From: a bacterium
GTDB lineage: Bacteria; Gemmatimonadota; Gemmatimonadetes; Gemmatimonadales; Gemmatimonadaceae
Length of the DNA stretch: 10,152 nt
Assembly (NCBI GenBank): GCA_021802745.1
Contig: JAJZRK010000121.1
Location: 1 to 10,152, forward strand
Reading direction: 5' to 3'
The translations under genes were made by a program, and so were the position numbers. This document shows, one piece after another, positions 5,116-10,152 of this stretch. How positions within the stretch are numbered: the first letter of the stretch is position 1; the number at the start of each line of letters is the position of its first letter. The notes beneath the pieces were generated by a model. The model did no database searches, had not been told where the DNA came from, and saw only the letters and a list, made by a program, of their open reading frames with translations.

Positions 5116-6837
5116 ATGACCTACCGCGTACTCATCGCCATCCTGTCGCTCGCCGCTGCCGCAGCAACGGCCGACGCCCAGCGCCGCCCCGCCCCCGCGC
5201 CCGTGCGCCCCGTCTTCGACGTCGTCGAGGCGACCATTCCGCAGATGCAGGCCGCGCTCGCCGAGGGACGCGTGACGTCACGCGAACTCGTCCTGCTCTA
5301 CCTGGCGCGCATCGCCACCTACGACAAGACGGTGAACGCCGTCATCACCATCAACCGCCACGCGCTCGCCGAGGCCGACTCGCTCGATCGCGAACGGGCG
5401 CAGGGAAAGGTGCGCGGCCCGCTCCACGGCATTCCCGTGGCGCTCAAGGACAACATCCACACCACCGACATGCCGACGACGGGCGGCGCGCTCGCCTTCA
5501 AGGGCATGGTGCCGCCGTACGAAGCGACGCTGACCAGGAACCTCAGGGACGCGGGGGCGATCATCATCGCCAAGACGGTGATGACCGAACTCGCCAACTG
5601 GGTGGCCGGAAGCCCGACGCCGATGCCGTCCAACTACAGTGCGCTCGGCGGCTACGGGCTCAACCCGTACGATCCGCGCCCCGATCCGCGCCCCGGCTTC
5701 AACGACGGACGCCCCGCGCTGTTCACGGGTGGCTCCAGCTCGGGCATCGGCACGGCGGCGAGCTTCTGGGCGGCGAATGTCGGCACCGAGACGTCGGGTT
5801 CGATCCTCAGCCCGTCGAACCAGAACATGCTCGTGGGCATCAAGCCAACCGTGGGGCGCATCAGCCGCTACGGCGTGATTCCCATCACCGCCGACCAGGA
5901 CACCCCAGGGCCCATGGCGCGCACGGTGGAAGACGCGGCCATCATGCTCGGCGCGATGGAAGGGGCGCAGCCCGACCCCAACGACGCGGCGACGAAGGCC
6001 TGCACGCCGCCGGCGAACCGCGACTACCGCCCGTACCTGAAGCGTGACGCGCTCAAGGGGGCGCGCATCGGGATTCCGCGCGCGTTCTTCTACGACCCGC
6101 TCGCGGCGGCGGGCGCCCGCGATCCGCGCGGCGGGCTGGGCCCGGAGCAGGCCGCGATGATGAAGGAAGTCATCGAGGTCCTCAGGAAGGAGGGGACGGT
6201 GATCGTGGACCCGGCGGACATCCCGAGCATCGTCACGCCCGACACGTCGAAGAACTTCCTGTCGTGGGGCACGTGCGGTGGCGTGGAACAGCGCAAGGGA
6301 CGCAACGCCGGCTGCTCCACGGTGCTTGCCTACGGCATGAAGCGCGACTTCAATGCCTGGCTGGCCTCGCTGGGCAGCGCCACCCCCATCAAGACGCTCA
6401 CCGACCTGCGTTACTTCAACATCGCCAACGCGCCGCGCGGCGCCATCAAGTACGGGCAGTCGCTGCTCGACATCTCCGATGAGCAGGACACCATCGCCGA
6501 CCGCGCGAAGTACGAAGCCGACCGCGCCAAGGACATTGACCTGGGCGGCACGCACGGCATCGCGCAGGTGGTGCAGGAGCAGAAGCTCGACGCGCTCCTC
6601 TTCCCGGGGCCGAGCAGTGCGTCCATCGCGGCAAAGCCGGGGTATCCCACGGTGCTCGTGCCCTACGGAACAGTGCCCAACGCGCCGCAGCCGGCCTTCC
6701 CGCGCGGCTTCGACGCCAAGCCGAGCCCGTACGGCGTGGGCTTCACGAGCGTGGCGTGCAGCGAGCCCCGGCTTATTGAGCTGGCCTACGCCTTCGAGCA
6801 GGCCACCAGGAAGCGGGTGCCGCCGCCGCTGAAGTAG
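5116..6837 (+). CDS. Secreted amidase-signature family hydrolase
   Basis: A 573-residue enzyme of the amidase signature family. A signal peptide is visible: Arg4, hydrophobic 5-18, and a likely cut after Ala-Asp-Ala (21) before Gln-Arg-Arg. The Ser-cisSer-Lys triad is present: Lys111 in PVALKDNIHT, the GGSSSG cluster at 205-210, and nucleophile Ser229 in TETSGSILSP. GPMARTVEDAAIML (265-278) and the C-terminal YPTVLVPYG and FTSVACSEP stretches are also typical, so the protein is full length. Enzymes of this family hydrolyse carboxamides; the substrate varies widely and cannot be read here. Export separates it from GatA and points to extracellular or periplasmic peptide amides or other amides. 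The ATG at 5116 has no Shine-Dalgarno sequence. An in-frame GTG at 5083 would add 11 residues and could be a leaderless start. The gene ends 20 bases before a strong hairpin. Confidence 0.93.
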   Translation: MTYRVLIAILSLAAAAATADAQRRPAPAPVRPVFDVVEATIPQMQAALAEGRVTSRELVLLYLARIATYDKTVNAVITINRHALAEADSLDRERAQGKVRGPLHGIPVALKDNIHTTDMPTTGGALAFKGMVPPYEATLTRNLRDAGAIIIAKTVMTELANWVAGSPTPMPSNYSALGGYGLNPYDPRPDPRPGFNDGRPALFTGGSSSGIGTAASFWAANVGTETSGSILSPSNQNMLVGIKPTVGRISRYGVIPITADQDTPGPMARTVEDAAIMLGAMEGAQPDPNDAATKACTPPANRDYRPYLKRDALKGARIGIPRAFFYDPLAAAGARDPRGGLGPEQAAMMKEVIEVLRKEGTVIVDPADIPSIVTPDTSKNFLSWGTCGGVEQRKGRNAGCSTVLAYGMKRDFNAWLASLGSATPIKTLTDLRYFNIANAPRGAIKYGQSLLDISDEQDTIADRAKYEADRAKDIDLGGTHGIAQVVQEQKLDALLFPGPSSASIAAKPGYPTVLVPYGTVPNAPQPAFPRGFDAKPSPYGVGFTSVACSEPRLIELAYAFEQATRKRVPPPLK

Positions 6838-6856
6838 CGCACCCGGCACGACGGAT

Positions 6857-6891
6857 GAGGGGGAGCGTGCACATCGTGCGCGCTCCCCCTC
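6857..6891. terminator. Bidirectional hairpin between amidase and methyltransferase genes
   Basis: GAGGGGGAGCG (6857-6867) and CGCTCCCCCTC (6881-6891) form an 11-bp perfect stem. It continues through a T-G pair into GCAC/GTGC (6869-6872 with 6876-6879) and a 3-base ATC loop, 16 pairs in all. It sits in the middle of a 69-base gap between convergent genes. There is no U-tract on either side. Position and stem strength make termination for both strands likely. Confidence 0.75.
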
Positions 6892-6906
6892 GCCGTTCGC
6901 GGTGCG

Positions 6907-7512
6907 TCAGCGTCCGGTGCCGAGTCGCCGGCCGTCGCGATACGCGAGCACGCCGTCGTTGACGCTGTGCATGAGCAGCAGCGACTCGGGATTGCCGTAC
7001 CGTTTCATGAGGTCGAGCAGCACGGGCTCCTCCCCGCCCCACGGGTAGCCGAAGACGACGTCGAAATCGTCGAGCGCGCGGCCCAGCTCCTGATAGCCCG
7101 ACGCGCCAACGCCGAGCGTCCCGGTGCGCACCTCGCCATCCACCCCGCGATAGGCATACCCGGCGGGGAAGAAGCTCCCCGCCACGAAGCGCGCCCGCGA
7201 GTGGAAGCGCTGCGCCATCTCGCGCGCGGTGGCGACGAGCGACCCGTCAATCTCGATGCCGTACGCCTCGTAGCCGAGGAGGTCGGCCATGATGGTGATG
7301 ACGCCGGAGGCCGAGCCGAGTTCGAGCAGGCGCAGGCCGGGGGCGCGATGCGCGACGAGCGCGTCGAGCACCACCTCGTACTCCGAGGCGACGAACGCGT
7401 GGAAGCCGCGCTCGCGCACGGTGCGATCGAAGCGGTCAAAGAAGTCCCATCCCACCGCGCAGAGGTCGCGGAGGCGCGCCTGCAGCGCGTCGTCGAGCAC
7501 AGGCAAGGACAC
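6907..7512 (-). CDS. Class I SAM-dependent methyltransferase
   Basis: A 201-residue protein with a Rossmann-type methyltransferase core. LRLLELGSASGVITIMADLLG (60-80) is motif I, the SAM-binding glycine loop. YGIEIDGSLVATAREMA (84-100) places the acidic residue that binds the ribose at Glu87/Asp89. DVVFGYPWGGEE (151-162) is in the position of motif IV and may line the active site. The substrate is not evident; nothing ties it to rRNA, protein or small-molecule subfamilies. The start is GTG at 7510-7512, supported by GGGAG about seven bases upstream on the minus strand. It has no signal peptide and should be cytoplasmic. It is monocistronic, convergent with the amidase gene and divergent from the 134-residue gene. 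The protein is short for a methyltransferase with a substrate domain but complete as a core fold. Confidence 0.85.
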   Translation of the reverse strand: MSLPVLDDALQARLRDLCAVGWDFFDRFDRTVRERGFHAFVASEYEVVLDALVAHRAPGLRLLELGSASGVITIMADLLGYEAYGIEIDGSLVATAREMAQRFHSRARFVAGSFFPAGYAYRGVDGEVRTGTLGVGASGYQELGRALDDFDVVFGYPWGGEEPVLLDLMKRYGNPESLLLMHSVNDGVLAYRDGRRLGTGR

Positions 7513-7563
7513 ACGGACTCCCGAGAAACGGAGGATGAGGGGTCGCGCCTCAAACTAGTCGAA

Positions 7564-7581
7564 AGCGCCGCCGCCGGCGCT
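7564..7581. other. Short hairpin in the divergent intergenic region
   Basis: AGCGCCG (7564-7570) pairs with CGGCGCT (7575-7581) over a CCGC loop, within the 157-base gap between two divergent genes. It could be a leader structure of the methyltransferase message or an operator. GC-rich sequence makes such hairpins fairly common by chance. Confidence 0.3.
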
Positions 7582-7669
7582 CTACCGGCGTGCGCCCCTC
7601 CCAGGGACGGGTTGTCATCCGATGCGCCGGGCGGCAACTTAGACGCATCCTTCTTCCCTCCCCCACATC

Positions 7670-8074
7670 ATGCGACACGCTCTGATGTACCACGGCGGCT
7701 TCGAGCGCAATTTCGGCCGCCTCACGACCGGTTTCTCCTCGTTCGAGGGAACCGACGGCAAGGCCCACACCCTCCCCGCCTGGCCGTCCAGCGCCGACGG
7801 CCTCCGCTTCGGCTACATGGAGAAGGCGGGCAAGAAGTTCTGCGTCGTGCGCATCCTGTTCGGCAATGACGACATTCCGCTGAAGAACGAACTCGTCATT
7901 GATCCCGGCCGTCACACCGGGTTCGGCCATCGCCTCGGCCCGGAGCCGACGCTCGTCGAAGATGACGCGGTGGCACTCGTCCTCCTCGAGGACGCCATCA
8001 AGAAGAACGCCGACGCGGCGGACGCGCTGTTGAACGTGCGCGCCCGGTACAAGGCGGCGGCGGGGCTCGCCTAG
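7670..8074 (+). CDS. Hypothetical 134-residue cytoplasmic protein
   Basis: I do not recognise this protein. It has no signal peptide and no membrane helix. It is mixed in composition, with an aromatic and Gly-rich N-terminal half (FERNFGRLTTGFSSFEG, then LRFGYMEKAGKKFCVVRILFG) that suggests beta strands. A C-terminal helix follows (about 98-131: DDAVALVLLEDAIKKN...NVRARYKAAAG). Evidence for a real gene: an open frame with high-GC third positions, a natural protein composition, and a 13-bp hairpin 35 bases after its stop. The ATG at 7670 has no Shine-Dalgarno sequence; a second ATG five codons later (MYHGG) is equally possible. TTAGAC at 7639-7644 could be a -10 with a start near 7651. It stands alone between a divergent methyltransferase gene and a convergent peptidase gene, so context offers no function. 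Confidence 0.75.
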   Translation: MRHALMYHGGFERNFGRLTTGFSSFEGTDGKAHTLPAWPSSADGLRFGYMEKAGKKFCVVRILFGNDDIPLKNELVIDPGRHTGFGHRLGPEPTLVEDDAVALVLLEDAIKKNADAADALLNVRARYKAAAGLA

Positions 8075-8109
8075 CTGCCCCGGCGGCGTCGCCTGACGCC
8101 GAGATGTGC

Positions 8110-8139
8110 GAGAGGCGCGGCCCGTCGGCCGCGCCTCTC
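8110..8139. terminator. Strong bidirectional hairpin terminator
   Basis: A 13-bp perfect inverted repeat (8110-8122 with 8127-8139) around a CGTC tetraloop, centred in the 89-base gap between the 134-residue gene and the convergent M28 peptidase gene. No T-run follows on either strand. The perfect stem and its placement make termination likely in both directions. Confidence 0.75.
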
Positions 8140-8163
8140 TGCGTTGCGCCCCTCGCCCAGCCG

Positions 8164-9981
8164 CTACCGGCAGCGCGGATAGGCCGGGTCGTTGCCCGTG
8201 ATCGCCGGCCGCGTCTTGCGCGTCGCCACGGCCATCATCACGTCGTGGATGAAGCGGCTGGCCCGCGCCATGTGCTCGTAGTCCGCGTAGCGCGGCTCGT
8301 CCGTCGGCTGGTGATAGTCCAGCGAGTAGCCGGTGGAGAAGTACGTCACGGGCACGTTGTTCACCACGTAGTTCACCTGGTCGCTGCGACAGAAGCGGTT
8401 CATCGGGTTGGCCGTGACGTCCCACGACTTGTCGAGGGCCATCACTTCCCTGCGCACGGCGTTGACGCTGTCAATCACGTCGCCGAATTCGCGCGAGAGG
8501 CGGCGCGCGCCCAGCGTCTGCAGGCTCGCCGGTCCGCCGAACTTCACTTCGTCCACGCGCCCCTTGGCGAGCATGTCAATGTTGTGCGCGGCCACGACGT
8601 CCTTGAGCGGCACCGTGGGATGGTCCACGAACCACTTGGAACCCAGCAGCCCCGCCTCCTCGCCCTCGTGCGAGACGAAGATGATGGACCGCGCCGGCTT
8701 CTCGGCGGCGAACTGCTCGGCGATCTCGAGCAGCGCGGTCGTCCCCGAGCCGTCGTCGTCGGCACCGTTCATGACGGTGTCGAGGCGCACCGGGCGGATC
8801 TTGCGCGCGCGCGCGATGAGCGAGTCAATGCGGTGCTGCTGGTCGGCGGTCGGACGGCAGACCGGATCGTTGGCCCCCTGACGGCGCGTCACCATGTTGA
8901 CGGCGCGCAGCGAGTCGTGGTCCACCGGCGCCGCGGCGCCCATGTGGTCGTTGTGCGCGCCGAGGAGCACGTACTCGGCGGCGAGCGTCGGGTCGGCGCC
9001 CGGCCTGATGGCGACGACGTTGCGCGCCGGCGTGCTTGACAGCTTCCACTCCTGCCGCCAGTGGCCGCTCACCGCCTGGCCGGCGTCGCCCACCGCGAGC
9101 TGCCCGACCCCCTTGGCAAACAGCTTCGCGGCGGCGCCGCGCGAGATCGTCGCGCCGGGAATTGCGGTGGGCGCATCGGGCGCCGGTTGCATGGCGCCGC
9201 GAATCGCCCACGCGGCGGCGGCGGCCGGCGCGGGAATGGCGTCGGCGCCGATGAGCAGCACCGCCACGGCGTCGGCGGCCTGGGCGCGAACGTCGCGCGC
9301 CATGCCGAACCCGCCCGGCCGGCCCGCGGCGCGCGGCGTGGTGGCTTCCACGAGGGCGGCGGCCTGCGCCCCGAACTTGTCGGGCACCGAGTCGCAGCGC
9401 AGCACCGTGGGCGCGGGACGGTTCAGCGCCGGCGGCGCGAGGAAGACGGCCACCTTTCCGCGAATCATCGCCGCGTCGAGGGCCACCGTGTCACCCCATC
9501 GCCCGGCATAGACGGTTGGCACGCCGGCAAGGTGCGCGACGCTGCCGATGCCACTGGCGGCGTTGGGCGCCATCGGCACCCACTCGCTGCTGCGCGCCAA
9601 CGCCGCGCCGCCGACTTCAAGGTTCGACGCCGCGCTGTCGAAACCGAGCGGTCCGAAGGCCAGGACCTGAAAGTAGGTGCCGTTGTCGCCGGCCGGCTTG
9701 AGGCCGAGCCGCTTGAACTCGCGCGCGATGTAATCGGTCCCCTTGTAGTTGCCGCGCTCGCCGATGCGTCGCCCTTGCATGGAGTCGTCGGCGAAGCCGT
9801 AGAGCCGCGTGCGCAGGTCGTTGGCCGTGATGGCGCTGACGGTCGGGCGCGGGGCCCAGGTGGCCGGGCCTTCGCCGGGCCAGACAATGCGGGACGCGGC
9901 GGGCCTGGCCTGCGCCGTCAGGGTGCCGGTGCCGAGGATGAGCGCCGCGGCGACGCGGGCGAAGCGGGCGGTGCGGATCAC
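8164..9981 (-). CDS. Secreted M28-family zinc metallopeptidase with inserted PA-like domain
   Basis: A 605-residue exported peptidase. The GTG start at 9979-9981 follows GGAG eight bases upstream on the minus strand. A signal peptide (Arg-rich start, hydrophobic 10-22, likely cut after Thr-Ala-Gln-Ala, residue 25) has no lipobox, so release into periplasm or medium is expected. Residues 53-110 (FADDSMQGRRIGERGNYKGTDYIA) form the family pro-region. About 145-300 looks like a protease-associated insert (GKVAVFLAPP, ADAVAVLLIG, IPGATISRGAAAKLF). The metal site is complete: His343 (GAHNDHMG), Asp409 (NGADDDGSG), catalytic Glu441 and Glu442 (HEGEEAGLLGS), Asp469 (HNIDML) and His557 (DYHQPTDE). A 60-residue loop separates the first two ligands. 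The likely role is aminopeptidase action on extracellular peptides. It shares fold and pro-region with the smaller M28 protein at 3886 but is not a recent duplicate. Confidence 0.93.
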   Translation of the reverse strand: MIRTARFARVAAALILGTGTLTAQARPAASRIVWPGEGPATWAPRPTVSAITANDLRTRLYGFADDSMQGRRIGERGNYKGTDYIAREFKRLGLKPAGDNGTYFQVLAFGPLGFDSAASNLEVGGAALARSSEWVPMAPNAASGIGSVAHLAGVPTVYAGRWGDTVALDAAMIRGKVAVFLAPPALNRPAPTVLRCDSVPDKFGAQAAALVEATTPRAAGRPGGFGMARDVRAQAADAVAVLLIGADAIPAPAAAAAWAIRGAMQPAPDAPTAIPGATISRGAAAKLFAKGVGQLAVGDAGQAVSGHWRQEWKLSSTPARNVVAIRPGADPTLAAEYVLLGAHNDHMGAAAPVDHDSLRAVNMVTRRQGANDPVCRPTADQQHRIDSLIARARKIRPVRLDTVMNGADDDGSGTTALLEIAEQFAAEKPARSIIFVSHEGEEAGLLGSKWFVDHPTVPLKDVVAAHNIDMLAKGRVDEVKFGGPASLQTLGARRLSREFGDVIDSVNAVRREVMALDKSWDVTANPMNRFCRSDQVNYVVNNVPVTYFSTGYSLDYHQPTDEPRYADYEHMARASRFIHDVMMAVATRKTRPAITGNDPAYPRCR

Positions 9982-10034
9982 GGGAAGTCTCCAATGGACA
10001 CAGACGAGCCCGACAGCCGGGCGCGAACCGACAG

Positions 10035-10042
10035 CAAACTTA
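10035..10042 (-). promoter_or_regulatory. Candidate TAnnTTTG promoter element for the large M28 peptidase
   Basis: On the minus strand this reads TAAGTTTG, followed by C. It fits the TAnnTTTG -7 element known from Bacteroidetes, a group related to Gemmatimonadota. It lies about 53 bases upstream of the GTG start, giving a leader of roughly 45 bases. I see no matching -33 TTG element. The match is to eight bases only. Confidence 0.35.
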
Positions 10043-10079
10043 CGACGGAGGGCGGTCGGACGTTCACTGGGCGCGCTGT

Positions 10080-10152
10080 CGGGCGCGTGGGACTGTCGCG
10101 GACGGGGCGAATGCGTGCGGGCGTGTGGCAGGCGGGCTTGTCGCGGACGGGG
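10080..10152. repeat. Imperfect direct repeat at the window edge
   Basis: The 14-mer TGTCGCGGACGGGG occurs at 10094-10107 and again at 10139-10152. Each is preceded by CGGGCG(C/T)GTGG, at 10080-10090 and 10118-10128. The two units differ in spacing by seven bases. The second copy ends exactly at the window end, so the array may continue. No gene is visible between 9982 and 10152. Confidence 0.7.

Noticed and set aside
4731..6047. 438-codon plus-strand frame bridging the peptidase and amidase genes
   Set aside because: Out of frame with both enzymes, extremely Arg/His-rich, and it crosses the non-coding palindrome array. It is not a fusion gene.
5278..6849. Long open frame on the minus strand (523 codons) opposite the amidase
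   Set aside because: Its translation is Arg/His/Ala-rich with no domain and mirrors the codon bias of the amidase gene, which has an intact catalytic triad. It is a high-GC shadow.
7121..7132. Further copy of CCGGTGCGCACC, as in the intergenic palindrome array
   Set aside because: It lies inside the methyltransferase coding sequence in a Val-Arg-Thr-Gly context, so codon use explains it. I did not count it as a fourth array member.
6967..7869. 300-codon plus-strand frame opposite the methyltransferase
   Set aside because: It is antisense to a gene with clear SAM-binding motifs and continues out of frame into the next gene.

Overview
The window comes from a GC-rich bacterium. The base composition is very high in GC, codon third positions are almost all G or C, long antisense shadow ORFs are common, and secreted or lipid-anchored hydrolases are frequent. 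The mix of a DUF4382 lipoprotein, a coiled-coil lipoprotein with a YYV...L...I / FTPID C-terminal domain, M28 peptidases and a secreted amidase, together with one TAnnTTTG-type promoter match, is what I would expect of Gemmatimonadota (FCB group). That assignment is inference from style, not from a marker gene. The window reads as chromosomal. I see no rRNA, tRNA, CRISPR array, transposase, phage gene or integron.

Layout. (1) 1-1847, plus strand: the 3' end of an Ala/Gly/Val-rich gene with a short tandem repeat and a hairpin behind it, then a tight pair of lipoprotein genes (DUF4382 protein; coiled-coil lipoprotein). (2) 1848-2598: a convergent junction with hairpins, then a minus-strand coiled-coil, single-membrane-helix protein of unknown function. 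(3) 2752-3850, plus strand: a compact three-gene unit of a ribbon-helix-helix antitoxin (vapB-like), a PIN-domain toxin (vapC-like) and a hot-dog acyl-CoA thioesterase. The junctions overlap as GTGA and TGATG, and the antitoxin start codon lies inside a perfect inverted repeat. (4) 3886-6837, plus strand: a lipoprotein M28 zinc aminopeptidase-like protein, a 10-bp palindrome repeated three times, and a secreted amidase-signature enzyme. (5) 6838-7512: a strong hairpin and a minus-strand SAM-dependent methyltransferase. (6) 7670-8074, plus strand: a small protein I do not recognise, followed by a near-perfect 13-bp hairpin. (7) 8164-9981, minus strand: a large secreted M28 peptidase with an inserted PA-like domain. 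(8) 9982-10152: its upstream region, with a promoter candidate and an imperfect direct repeat that runs off the window.

Functionally the window is dominated by export. Two M28 peptidases and one amidase act outside the cytoplasm and are consistent with peptide or amide scavenging, and three more products look membrane-anchored. The most unusual arrangement is the translationally linked vapBC-thioesterase unit, whose control region suggests a leaderless, autoregulated message. I did not find a clearly new multi-gene system. The best candidates for a second look are that unit and the palindrome array at 5006-5044.
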